Both the position numbers and the translations under genes were made by a program. A DNA stretch of 64,000 nucleotides, taken from assembly GCF_030286555.1 (NCBI RefSeq), contig NZ_JASVWF010000008.1, positions 248,001 through 312,000 of the forward strand, given 5' to 3'. This document shows positions 32,999-42,714 of this stretch, one piece after another (position 1 is the first letter of the stretch; each line of letters begins with the position of its first letter). The notes beneath the pieces are model-generated. The model searched no databases and had not been told where the DNA came from. It saw only the letters and a list, made by a program, of their open reading frames with translations. The stretch comes from Actinomycetospora termitidis. Its GTDB lineage: Bacteria; Actinomycetota; Actinomycetes; Mycobacteriales; Pseudonocardiaceae.

Positions 32999-33700
32999 AT
33001 GTCCGGACCTGGAGACCTCGGGGGCGGCATGGACAGGATCGGCGAGTACACCTGGCACCCCAGCACCGACCGCTGGGAGTGGAACGACACGATGTTCCAC
33101 CTGCTCGGCTACCTCCCCGGGCAGGTGCGGCCGAGCCGGGCGCTCGTCGTGTCGCACAAGCACCCCGCGGACCGGGCCCAGGTCGAGCACGTCATGGCCG
33201 ACGCCTGCAGCAACCGGCTCGCCTACACCCACCGGCACCGCATCGTCTCCGTGACCGGCGAGGTCCACGAGGTGACCGCGATCGGCTTTCCCGTGCCGGA
33301 TTCGCCGTCGCTGCTGCTGCGCGGGTACCTGGTGCACCTCGCGACGTCCCTGCCGACCCCGACGGCAGGTGTCCTCGCCCGTCCGCCCGCCCGCTCCGAC
33401 GTGCCGTCGTTCCTGCCGCCGACCGGCCCCGTCGCGATCCCCGACCCGCTCGGCACGGTGGTCTGGCCGACCGAGGCCGCCCGGGAGCACGACCGGCTGC
33501 TCGGCCGCGCCGTCGACGTGCTCGCGGACGTGACCGAACTCCCCGGCCACGCCGCGTCCGCCCTGCTCGCCCACCTCGCGAACGTGGCCGCCCTGCCCCT
33601 GATCGTGGTGGCGGAACGCGTGATCGCGGTCAGCCTCGACCCCGACGTCGAGGGGCTGGGCGGCCTGCTCGGTGGGCTGGCCGTTCCGGAACTGCCCTGA
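32999..33700 (+). CDS. PAS-domain protein with ANTAR-like C-terminus
   Basis: About 233 residues. Residues 11-110 fit a PAS domain: RIGEYTWHPSTDRWEWNDTMFHLLGYLPGQ at the start, then RHRIVSVTGEVHEVTAIGFPV. A Pro-rich linker follows. The C-terminus AREHDRLLGRAVDVLADVTELPGHAASALLAHLANVAALPLIVVAERVI (about 160-208) has the helical spacing and the Ala/Ala/Asn-VAE pattern of ANTAR RNA-binding domains. PAS-ANTAR proteins act as transcription antiterminators in actinobacteria. The start may instead be the ATG at 33029. It lies 82 bases before the formate dehydrogenase operon on the same strand. Confidence 0.65.
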   Translation: MSGPGDLGGGMDRIGEYTWHPSTDRWEWNDTMFHLLGYLPGQVRPSRALVVSHKHPADRAQVEHVMADACSNRLAYTHRHRIVSVTGEVHEVTAIGFPVPDSPSLLLRGYLVHLATSLPTPTAGVLARPPARSDVPSFLPPTGPVAIPDPLGTVVWPTEAAREHDRLLGRAVDVLADVTELPGHAASALLAHLANVAALPLIVVAERVIAVSLDPDVEGLGGLLGGLAVPELP

Positions 33701-33782
33701 TCCGACCGTGAGGCGGGTCGCACTTGATCTCCACGGCGTTTAGCGTGATCGGGAGCACACCCGTCCCGCTGGGAGTTCCCCG

Positions 33783-35729
33783 ATGCGTGCACCGCGCCAC
33801 GTCCGTCTGACCACCCCGCTCGTCCGCGACGAGCGCGGGGAGCTGCGTGAGGCCTCCTGGTCCGAGGCCCTCGACCGGGCCGCGGCCGGGTTCCGGGGCG
33901 TGCCGGGCGACGCCTACGGGATGTTCTCCTGCTCCAAGGCGACCAACGAGATGAACTTCGTGGCACAGAAGTTCGCGCGGGTGGTGATGGGGTCCAACAA
34001 CGTGGACTCCTGCAACCGCACTTGACACGCTCCCAGCGTCGTCGGTCTGACGGCAGTGTTCGGCGCCGGTGGTGGCACCAGCGCCTACCAGGAGGTCGAG
34101 GACACCGACCTCGTCCTCCTGTGGGGCTCCAACGCGCGTGAGACCCACCCGATCTACTTCCACCACGTCCTGCAGGGCCTGCGGAAGGGCGCCCAGCTCT
34201 ACGTCGTCGACCCGCGGCGGACCACCACGGCCCGCTGGGCGCGGGGCCACCTCCCGCTCGACGTCGGCACCGACATCGCGCTCGCGCACGCCATGGGCCG
34301 CGTGATCCTCGACGCCGGGCTGGAGAACCGCGCCTTCATCGAGCGCGCGACCACCGGGTTCGACGAGTACGTGCGCGCCGTCGAGCCGTGGACCCTCGAG
34401 CGGGCCCAGCAGGTCACCGGGGTCGACGCCGGCCTGATCCGCGAGACCGCCCTCGCCTACGCCCGCGCCGACCGCGCCCAGCTGTGCTGGACCCTCGGCA
34501 TCACCGAGCACCACAACGCCGTCGACAACGTCCGCGCCCTGATCGACCTCGCCCTGCTCACCGGGCACGTGGGCCGCTGGGGATCGGGCCTGGTGCCGCT
34601 GCGCGGGCAGAACAACGTGCAGGGCGGCGGCGACATGGGCGCCATCCCGAACAAGCTGCCCGGTGGCTACGACGTGGCCGACGACGAGCACCGGGGCCGC
34701 TTCGAGCGCGCCTGGGGCTCCACGGTGCCCGCCGTCAAGGGCCTGCACCTCTCGCAGATGTTCGAGGCGATGGAGCGCCGCGAGGTCCGCGCGGTGTACG
34801 TCGTCGGCGAGAACCCGGCCGAGTCCGAGGCCGACGTCGCGCACGCCCGCGCGCTGCTGACCGGCCTCGACCACCTCGTCGTCCAGGACATCTTCCGGAC
34901 GGCGACCGCGGAGCTCGCCGACGTCGTCCTGCCCTCCTGCGCGGACTGGTGCGAGTACGAGGGCACGGTCACCTCGTCGGAGCGGCGGGTGCAGCGGGTG
35001 CGCAAGGCCCTGGACCCGCCCGGCGAGGCGCGCCCGGACACGTGGATCCTCCACGAGATGGCCCGGCGCCTCGGGCACGACTGGGGGCAGCCGTCGGCCG
35101 AGGAGGTCTGGGACGAGCTGCGGTCGCTGTCCCTGGACTGGCACGCGGGGATGTCCTACGCGCGGCTGGAGGCCGAGGGCGGGCTGCAGTGGCCGTGCCC
35201 CGGGCTCGACCATCCCGGCACCCCGACGATGCACACCCGCCTCTGGGAGCGCGACCCGGCGCTGCGCGGCGCCCCGGCCCCGTTCGCGCCGGTGGAGCAC
35301 GCCGGACCGCTCGACGAGCTGTCCGCCGAGTTCCCGCTGCGCCTGACCACGGTGCGCCGCCTGGACTCCTACAACTCCGGCGTCCAGACCGGCGGCTACG
35401 CCTCCCCGCTGCGCCGCGACGAGGCCCTGTGCGTCGACCCGGCGGACGCGGAGGCGCTCGGCATCCGGGACGGCGAGCGGGTCCGGATGGTCTCGCGCCG
35501 CGGGGCGGTCGAGGCCCCGGTCCGCTTCGACCCCGCGGCCCGGCCGGGCCTGGCGTTCATCACCCCACACTTCTCGGAGCAGGTCGACGTCAACCTGATC
35601 ACCAACGAGGCATGGGACCCGCAGTCCGGGACCTCGGAGTTCAAGGCGACGGCGATCCGCATCGAGAAGCTCGACGTCGGCAGCCGGACCGCGGCGGCCG
35701 AGACCCGCGTCCCGGTCGCCGGTTCCTAG
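33783..35729 (+). CDS. fdhF: Formate dehydrogenase catalytic subunit with in-frame selenocysteine (TGA at 34023)
   Basis: Molybdopterin enzyme oxidising formate to CO2. Read through the TGA at 34023-34025 the frame gives 648 residues, with codon 81 in the order CNRT-U-HAPSVVGL, the exact place of selenocysteine 140 in E. coli FdhF (RVU-HGPSVAGL), and the next His is the conserved proton-relay residue. Downstream motifs continue without break: GLVPLRGQNNVQGGGDMGA, WCEYEGTVTSSER and the C-terminal MGD-binding SEQVDVNLITNEAWDP. A candidate SECIS hairpin follows the TGA. Oddly, the gene starts at the RAPRHVRLTTPLVRD linker and lacks the N-terminal [4Fe-4S] module, which is encoded at the end of the third gene (37582-38532). 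GGGAG precedes the ATG. The alternative, a broken gene, is less likely because the residues after TGA are intact and in frame. Confidence 0.9.
34023..34054 (+). promoter_or_regulatory. Candidate bacterial SECIS element
   Basis: After the TGA (34023-34025) and a 12-base gap, a stem at 34038-34043 pairs with 34049-34054 (six pairs, one G-T) around the five-base loop GGTCT, the same loop as in the E. coli fdhF SECIS as I recall it. It lies within the coding frame, as bacterial SECIS elements do. Confidence 0.7.
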
Positions 35730-35740
35730 GAGGTCTTCGC

Positions 35741-37581
<1,841 letters not shown>

Positions 37582-37585
<4 letters not shown>

Positions 37586-38532
37586 CGACCGTCGACCTCG
37601 GCACGATCCGGCGGCTGGTCAGCGTCACCGTCGACGACGTCGAACACCGCGTCCCCGAGGGCGCGACGATCATGGACGTCCTGGACTCCGCCGGCGCGGA
37701 CACGCCCCGGCTCTGCCAGGCGCCGAACCTCACCCCGGTGAACGCCTGCCGCGTGTGCGTCGTCGAGGTGGAGGGTTCACGCCCGCTCGTGCCGTCCTGC
37801 GCCCGCCGCGTCGAGGACGGGATGGTGGTGCGGACGGACACCGACCGCGTCGCGCACAGCCGGAGGATGGTGCTCGAGCTGCTGGGCTCGGCCAACGACA
37901 TGTCCCAGGCCGGGGACGACGTCGCGCGCTGGTCGATCGAGTACGGCGCCGACCCGGAGCGCTACGGCCCGGTCGGGCCGCCGGCCGCCGCAGGCGAGCG
38001 CGGCAACCGGCACGCGGGCCACCACAGCGCGCCGGACGGCGAGACCCGGGCGACGGTCGCGCAGCCGGTCACCGTCGACAACGACCTCTACGTACGCGAC
38101 TACGCCCGCTGCATCCTCTGCTACAAGTGCGTCGAGGCGTGCGGGACGGACGCCCAGAACACCTTCGCGATCGCGGTCGCCGGGCGCGGGTTCGACGCCA
38201 CGATCTCCACCGAGTTCGCCGTCCCGCTGCCCGACTCGGCGTGCGTGTACTGCGGCAACTGCATCGGGGTCTGCCCGACGGGCGCGCTGAAGTCGGTGGC
38301 CGAGCACGAGCGGCGCGAGGCCGGGGTGTGGGACCCCGAGGGCGAGACGGTGACCTCGACGATCTGCTCGTTCTGCGGCGTCGGCTGCACACTGGAGCTG
38401 CACGTCCAGGACAACACGATCGTCAACGTGACCTCGCCGCACGACCACTCGGTGACCCACGGGCACCTGTGCATCAAGGGGCGGTTCGGGTTCCAGCACG
38501 TGCAGAACGTGGCTCCGCCGCGCGATCGTTGA
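37582..38532 (+). CDS. Formate dehydrogenase iron-sulfur subunit carrying the displaced N-terminal [4Fe-4S] module
   Basis: A 316-residue protein. It begins with a [2Fe-2S] ferredoxin domain (LCQAPNLTPVNACRVC at about 44-59, PSC at about 73). The His-ligated cluster usually next in NuoG/FdsA is missing: the region reads LGSANDMSQAGDD. Two [4Fe-4S] motifs follow (CILCYKCVEAC at about 177, CVYCGNCIGVC at about 220). It ends with CSFCGVGC at about 260 and LCIKGRFGFQ at about 295, the module that normally opens the molybdenum subunit. The GTG overlaps the previous stop by 4 bases. So FdsA is split, with its two halves in swapped order. Confidence 0.92.
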
Positions 38533-38546
38533 CGAACGATCGTTCG
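38533..38546. promoter_or_regulatory. Palindromic operator for the TetR regulator
   Basis: CGAACGATCGTTCG, a perfect 14-bp palindrome, lies 50 bases before the TetR start. The same core forms the 18-bp palindrome at 39250 before the MFS gene. Confidence 0.75.
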
Positions 38547-38596
38547 CGCTCTTCTTGGTGGACCCCCAACCCGCCGGGGACGCTAGCCTCGTCCTC

Positions 38597-39217
38597 ATGA
38601 ACGCCCGTTCCCCCGCCACCCTCGTCGCCGACACCGGCCGGGGGAACGAGGCCGCGATCCTCAACGCCGCCCTGGACGCCTTCGGCACCGCGGGCTTCCA
38701 CGGGGCGTCGATGCGCGACGTCGCGAAGCGGGCCGGGACCAGCCTGTCGAATCTCTACAACTACGTGCCCTCGAAGTCCCGCCTGCTCGCCGAGGTGCTG
38801 CGCCGGGCCAACGACGAGCTGGCCGCCCGGCTGCGCGCCGCCGTCGACGACGCCGGGGACGACGCCGTGTCCCGCCTCCGCGAGGCGGTCCGGGCGTACA
38901 TCCGATTCATCGTCGAGCACCAGGTGGCGATGGTCGTGTCCACCAACGAGGTGCGGTACCTGACGGGCGCGGACCGCGCGTCGCTGGTGGCCGAGCGCGA
39001 TGCGACGCAGGCCGTGTTCGAGGGGATCGTCGCGCAGGGCGTGGCCGAGGGCGCCTTCCGCACGCCCTACCCCGACGACGCGGCGCGGACGGTCCTCACC
39101 GCCCTCGGCGCCGTCGCGGGCTGGTACCGCCCCGACGGCCGGCTCTCGCGCGGCCAGCTCGCCGAGCAGCAGGCGCGCTACGCCCTCGCGCTCCTCGAGG
39201 CGCCCCTCCCGCACTGA
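38597..39217 (+). CDS. TetR-family transcriptional regulator
   Basis: A 206-residue TetR repressor. The N-terminal HTH covers ILNAALDAFGTAGFHGASMRDVAKRAGTSLSNLYNYVPSKSRLLAEVL at about 17-64, with the typical LYNYVPSK turn. The C-terminal ligand-binding part is helical. The ATG at 38597 is preferred to the upstream GTG-type start because it matches the family length. A perfect palindrome sits upstream and a longer copy precedes the MFS gene 70 bases downstream, so it probably represses both itself and that transporter. Confidence 0.92.
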   Translation: MNARSPATLVADTGRGNEAAILNAALDAFGTAGFHGASMRDVAKRAGTSLSNLYNYVPSKSRLLAEVLRRANDELAARLRAAVDDAGDDAVSRLREAVRAYIRFIVEHQVAMVVSTNEVRYLTGADRASLVAERDATQAVFEGIVAQGVAEGAFRTPYPDDAARTVLTALGAVAGWYRPDGRLSRGQLAEQQARYALALLEAPLPH

Positions 39218-39221
39218 GACC

Positions 39222-39250
39222 TTGCGAGGTCCGGGTCACACCTCTACGTT
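39222..39250 (+). promoter_or_regulatory. Promoter of the MHS-type transporter
   Basis: TTGCGA at 39222 and TACGTT at 39245 are 17 bases apart. The palindromic operator begins at the end of the -10 hexamer, so a bound TetR protein would block initiation. Confidence 0.5.
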
Positions 39251-39267
39251 ACGAACGATCGTTCGTA
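39250..39267. promoter_or_regulatory. 18-bp palindromic operator before the MHS transporter
   Basis: TACGAACGATCGTTCGTA is a perfect palindrome containing the operator core found at 38533. Confidence 0.8.
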
Positions 39268-39286
39268 CCGAGTCGGAGGGCGCAGC

Positions 39287-40633
39287 ATGACCGCAGGGAC
39301 CGAGGTCGCTCCCGCGAAGATGCGGCGGCTCGCCGCCGCCGCGGTGTTCGCGACGACGCTCGAGTGGTTCGACTTCCTGATCTACGCCACGGCGGCCGCC
39401 CTCGTGCTCGGGCACCAGTTCTTCCCCTCGGCGGACCCGGTGGCCGGCACCCTCGCGTCGTTCGCGACCTTCGCGGTCGGGTTCGTCGCCCGCCCCGTCG
39501 GCGGCATCATCGCGGGCCACGTCGGTGACCGCTTCGGGCGCAAGCCCCCGCTGGTCGCCGCGATGCTCGTGATGGGTCTCGCGACGTTCGCGGTCGGCGT
39601 GCTGCCGCCCTACTCCAGCATCGGGGTGTGGGCGCCGATCCTGCTGGTGCTCGCCCGGCTGGTCCAGGGGCTCGGCGTCGGGGCGCAGTGGGGCGGGGCG
39701 GCGCTCCTGCTCGTGGAGCACGCCCCGGAGAACCGGCGCGGCTACTACGGCAGCCTCGTCCAGACCGGCGCCGTCGCCGGCGCGGTGCTCGGCAACCTGT
39801 TCTTCCTGATCCTCACCGCGACCATGTCCCCCGCGGCGTTCGACGCCTGGGGCTGGCGGGTCCCGTTCCTCACCGGGCTGGTGCTGATCGGGATCGGCGT
39901 GTTCGTGCAGCTGAAGATCGAGGACACCCCGGTGTTCCACGAGCTGCGCGAGCGCTCGGCGGCCGCCGCGCGCGAGGCCGGCATCCGCAAGGCCCCGCTC
40001 GTGCAGGCGGTGCGGCACCACGGCCTCGCGATCCTGCAGGCCGCAGGCGCCTTCTTCGTCGTGAACGCCGTCTTCTACATCCTGATCTCGGGCATCCTGG
40101 GCTACGCGACGAGCGAGGTCGGGATGTCGCGGACGTCGATCCTCATCTGCGTGATGGTCGCCGGGCTCACGCAGGTGGTGACGATGCCGTTCTTCGGCGC
40201 GCTCACCGACCGGCTCGGATCGCGCAAGAAGCTCTACCTCATCGGCTGCGTGTCGATGGCGGTGTTCGCGTTCCCGCTGTTCTGGCTGATCGACACCGGG
40301 TCCGTCCCGCTCGTGCTGATCGCCCTGATCATCGCGTTCACGATCCACGCGACGATGTACGGGCCGCAGGCCACGCTCTACGCCGAGATGTTCCCCGCGG
40401 ACGTCCGCTTCTCCGGGGCCTCGCTGGGCTACCAGGTCGCCTCCGTCCTCGCCGGCGGCCTCGCCCCGTTCATCACGACGGCGCTGCTGGCGGCGACCGG
40501 GGCCTCGTGGTCGGTGGCGGTGTACGTCATCGCGTGCGCCGCGATCACGTTCGTCTCCGTCGCGTCGATCCGCGAGCGCTTCCGGCGGGACCTCTACGAG
40601 GTCTCGGAGCCCGAGCCCGAGCGGGTCGCCTGA
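39287..40633 (+). CDS. MFS transporter, metabolite:H+ symporter (MHS) family
   Basis: A 448-residue, 12-segment transporter. The N-terminal MRRLAAAAVFATTLEWFDFLIYATAAALVLG and the GHVGDRFGRKPPL loop, followed by RLVQGLGVGAQWGGAALLLVEHAPENRRGYYGS, are typical of the MHS group (ShiA, ProP, KgtP relatives). It imports small organic acids or similar solutes with protons; the substrate is unknown. It lies downstream of a TetR gene with matching palindromes, so it is likely induced by its substrate or a related compound. Confidence 0.9.
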   Translation: MTAGTEVAPAKMRRLAAAAVFATTLEWFDFLIYATAAALVLGHQFFPSADPVAGTLASFATFAVGFVARPVGGIIAGHVGDRFGRKPPLVAAMLVMGLATFAVGVLPPYSSIGVWAPILLVLARLVQGLGVGAQWGGAALLLVEHAPENRRGYYGSLVQTGAVAGAVLGNLFFLILTATMSPAAFDAWGWRVPFLTGLVLIGIGVFVQLKIEDTPVFHELRERSAAAAREAGIRKAPLVQAVRHHGLAILQAAGAFFVVNAVFYILISGILGYATSEVGMSRTSILICVMVAGLTQVVTMPFFGALTDRLGSRKKLYLIGCVSMAVFAFPLFWLIDTGSVPLVLIALIIAFTIHATMYGPQATLYAEMFPADVRFSGASLGYQVASVLAGGLAPFITTALLAATGASWSVAVYVIACAAITFVSVASIRERFRRDLYEVSEPEPERVA

Positions 40634-40654
40634 CCGCCGCGCCCTGCGAGTGCG

Positions 40655-40694
40655 ACGTGGGGCAGGTCCCGCGTCTCGCATTCCTGCCCCACGT
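40655..40694. terminator. Hairpin with a 12-bp perfect stem
   Basis: ACGTGGGGCAGG (40655) pairs perfectly with CCTGCCCCACGT (40683) around a 16-base loop, followed by a GTTTT run. Confidence 0.75.
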
Positions 40695-40733
40695 GGTTTT
40701 CGCGAGCGGACCACCGCGCGCGCTTTCGCGAGC

Positions 40734-40779
40734 AGCACACCAGGCACCTCCGGGCGCCCGAGAAGGTGCCTGGTGTGCT
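40734..40779. terminator. Hairpin with a 16-bp perfect stem
   Basis: AGCACACCAGGCACCT (40734) pairs perfectly with AGGTGCCTGGTGTGCT (40764). The loop holds the palindrome CGGGCGCCCG. It is the second of two hairpins between the convergent MHS and PNPOx-like genes. Confidence 0.8.
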
Positions 40780-40802
40780 TCTCGGCGCCGGGTCGCCGTT
40801 CC

Positions 40803-41414
40803 CTACGCGCTCCGCAGGCGCCGGTTCTCCCGTTCGAGCTCCTCGATCCGCGCCTGCAGCACGCCGACGCCCTCCTGGATCTCGTCCACGGTGAACCGGG
40901 GAGTGATGTGCTGCGGGCAGTTCCAGTCCACGCCCTCGACGTCGACCACGACGAGCCGCTCGACAACGCCGTCGGTGCGCACGTCGGAGACGCGCGCCGC
41001 GAGCTCGGGCTCCTCGTCGAGCCGCACCGACCGGGCGTGGCCGAGGACCTTGAGCCGGGTCCGCGTCGAGTAGCGCATGAAGAACAGCGCGACCTTGTCG
41101 CTGGTGCGCAGGTTGCCGGCGCTCAGGTACTGCCGATTGCCGCGGACGTCGGCGAACGCGAGGGTGTGCTCGTCCAGCACGTGCACGAAGCCGGCCGGGC
41201 CGCCCCGGTACTGGATGTAGGGCCAGCCGTCGGCGTTCACCGTCGCGAGGTAGAAGCCGTCGAGGTCGCCGACGAACTCCGTCTCGAGGGGGCCGAGGGC
41301 GTCCGGCTCCGCGTCGCCCCCCGCGAGCCGGCGGGCGTTCGCCCGCAGGCTGCCCTGCTCCTCCTGGACGGCGCGGACCGGCGCGGTGGACGTCAGGTGC
41401 GCGAATCGGCTCAT
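40803..41414 (-). CDS. Pyridoxamine 5'-phosphate oxidase-like flavoprotein
   Basis: A 203-residue protein of the PNPOx split-barrel type: DGFYLATVNADGWPYIQYRGGPAGFVHVLDEHTLAFADVRGNRQYLSAGNL covers the flavin-binding barrel at about 52-102, followed by KVALFFMRYSTRTRLKVLGHARSV. The C-terminus ends in a coiled-coil helix LQARIEELERENRRLRSA. Such proteins are FMN- or F420-dependent oxidoreductases, substrate unknown. It is divergent from a TetR gene with tandem operator-like sites between them and is probably that regulator's target. Confidence 0.87.
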   Translation of the reverse strand: MSRFAHLTSTAPVRAVQEEQGSLRANARRLAGGDAEPDALGPLETEFVGDLDGFYLATVNADGWPYIQYRGGPAGFVHVLDEHTLAFADVRGNRQYLSAGNLRTSDKVALFFMRYSTRTRLKVLGHARSVRLDEEPELAARVSDVRTDGVVERLVVVDVEGVDWNCPQHITPRFTVDEIQEGVGVLQARIEELERENRRLRSA

Positions 41415-41435
41415 CGCTCCTCCTCGATCGGGTGC

Positions 41436-41483
41436 GTACATACTAGTTGTTACAGAAGCCGACTGTACATACTCGTCGTTACA
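41436..41483. promoter_or_regulatory. Two tandem operator-like sites
   Basis: GTACATACTAGTTGTTACA (41436) and GTACATACTCGTCGTTACA (41465) are near-identical 19-base repeats spaced 29 bases apart, each with TGTA/TACA-type ends. They lie between the PNPOx-like gene and the divergent TetR gene. Confidence 0.7.
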
Positions 41484-41492
41484 CTCGGCGTC

Positions 41493-42056
41493 GTGAGCAC
41501 CCGTGACGCCCTGGTCGAGGCGACCGCCGATCTGCTCTGGGAGCGCGGCTACTCCGCGACCAGCCCCGCGATGATCCTGGCGCGCTCGGGCGCGGGGCAG
41601 GGCAGCATGTACCACCACTTCCGCGGCAAGGCCGACCTCGCGCGCGCCGCGATGCAGCACGCCGCGGACGAGATGACCACCGGGCTCGAGACGGCGGACG
41701 ACCCGTCGCTCCCCGCCCTCGAGCGGGTCCGGGCGTTCCTCGGCAGCCTGCGCGACCCACTGCGCGGCTGCCGGATCGGGCGCCTCGTGCAGGACGCCGA
41801 GGTGGTCGACGACGACGACCTGCGCGGGGTGGCCGACCAGTACCTCCACGGCCTCGAGCAGTGGGTCACCGACGTGCTCGACGCCGGTCGCGCGGCCGGC
41901 GAGCTCCGCCCGGACGCCGACACCGCGGCGGCAGCGGCCATGGTCGTCGCGGTGGTGCAGGGCGGGTTCGTCCTCGCCCGGGCCCGGCAGGACGCCGCAC
42001 CACAGCAGGCCGCCGTCCGCGGGGCGCTCGCCGCGCTCGATGCACTGGCGGTCTGA
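41493..42056 (+). CDS. TetR-family transcriptional regulator
   Basis: A 187-residue regulator. HTH: ALVEATADLLWERGYSATSPAMILARSGAGQGSMYHHFRGKADLARAAM at about 6-54, with the MYHHF turn typical of the AcrR branch. The C-terminal region ends in a hydrophobic helix AAAAAMVVAVVQGGFVLARA. The GTG at 41493 starts VSTRDALVEA, 9 bases after the second operator copy; the upstream in-frame start runs through the operator. It probably controls the divergent flavoprotein and itself. Confidence 0.9.
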   Translation: MSTRDALVEATADLLWERGYSATSPAMILARSGAGQGSMYHHFRGKADLARAAMQHAADEMTTGLETADDPSLPALERVRAFLGSLRDPLRGCRIGRLVQDAEVVDDDDLRGVADQYLHGLEQWVTDVLDAGRAAGELRPDADTAAAAAMVVAVVQGGFVLARARQDAAPQQAAVRGALAALDALAV

Positions 42057-42059
42057 GGC

Positions 42060-42617
42060 TCAGACCCGCAGACCGCGCACGAGCAGGGCGGTCATCCGGC
42101 GGGCGTGGTCGGGGCCCACGCCCTCGGCGGGCAGGCACAGGTGCGCCACGGCGTTCAGCAGGTCGACTGCCGGGACGTCGTCGCGCACCTCTCCGGCCGC
42201 CACGGCGGCGTCGAGCAACTGCGTGAGCGCGGGCGTGAACCGGGCGTCGAAGTAGGCCGGCAGGGCGTCGAAGGCCGGATCGCCGGAGTGCAGGGCGGCC
42301 GCGAGACCCCGCTTCGTCGCGAGGAAGTCGACGAACCGCCCCAGCCACCGCTCCAGGGCCTCCCCCGGCCCGTACTCCGCCGCGAGGACCGGGGCCGCCT
42401 CCGCGCACGCGTCCACCTGATGCCGGAACACCGCGGCGACCAGGTCGGAGCGCTTCGGGTAGTGGCGGTAGACCGTGCCGACCCCGACCCCCGCCCGCGC
42501 CGCGACCTCCCGCACCGGGGCGTCCACACCCGCCGTCGCGAAGACCTCGGTGGCGGCCTCGAGCAGCGCCCCGATGTTGCGCTGCGCGTCCGCGCGGACC
42601 CGGCGGGGAGCCGACAC
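42060..42617 (-). CDS. TetR-family transcriptional regulator
   Basis: A 185-residue regulator. HTH: IGALLEAATEVFATAGVDAPVREVAARAGVGVGTVYRHYPKRSDLVAAVF at about 15-64. An AGGAGG sequence lies about 8 bases before the GTG at 42617 and decides the start. It is convergent with the preceding TetR gene, 3 bases apart. Two CGGAA-N5-TTCCG sites lie between it and the divergent aldo/keto reductase, so it probably represses that gene and the F420 enzyme behind it. Confidence 0.92.
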   Translation of the reverse strand: MSAPRRVRADAQRNIGALLEAATEVFATAGVDAPVREVAARAGVGVGTVYRHYPKRSDLVAAVFRHQVDACAEAAPVLAAEYGPGEALERWLGRFVDFLATKRGLAAALHSGDPAFDALPAYFDARFTPALTQLLDAAVAAGEVRDDVPAVDLLNAVAHLCLPAEGVGPDHARRMTALLVRGLRV

Positions 42618-42636
42618 GAGGACACCTCCTTGCAAG

Positions 42637-42676
42637 CGGAACCAGGTTCCGTCTAGAGTTCCGGAAGCACGTTCCG
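42637..42676. promoter_or_regulatory. Two CGGAA-N5-TTCCG operators
   Basis: CGGAACCAGGTTCCG at 42637-42651 and CGGAAGCACGTTCCG at 42662-42676, 25 bases centre to centre, in the divergent TetR/aldo-keto reductase region. The first is palindromic with seven-base arms (CGGAACC/GGTTCCG) around one central A. Confidence 0.75.
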
Positions 42677-42714
42677 TTTCGGGACGACGATAGCGCACCC
42701 GCGAGGGAGAACCC

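Noticed and set aside
33701-33782. A hidden upstream exon or in-frame extension holding the missing FDH module.
   Set aside because: The 82-bp gap is too short for a 55-residue module and no CxxCxxxC pattern occurs there in any frame.
34023-34025. TGA in the formate dehydrogenase gene as a frameshift or nonsense mutation.
   Set aside because: The reading frame continues with intact conserved residues, the TGA is at the known selenocysteine site and a SECIS-like hairpin follows.
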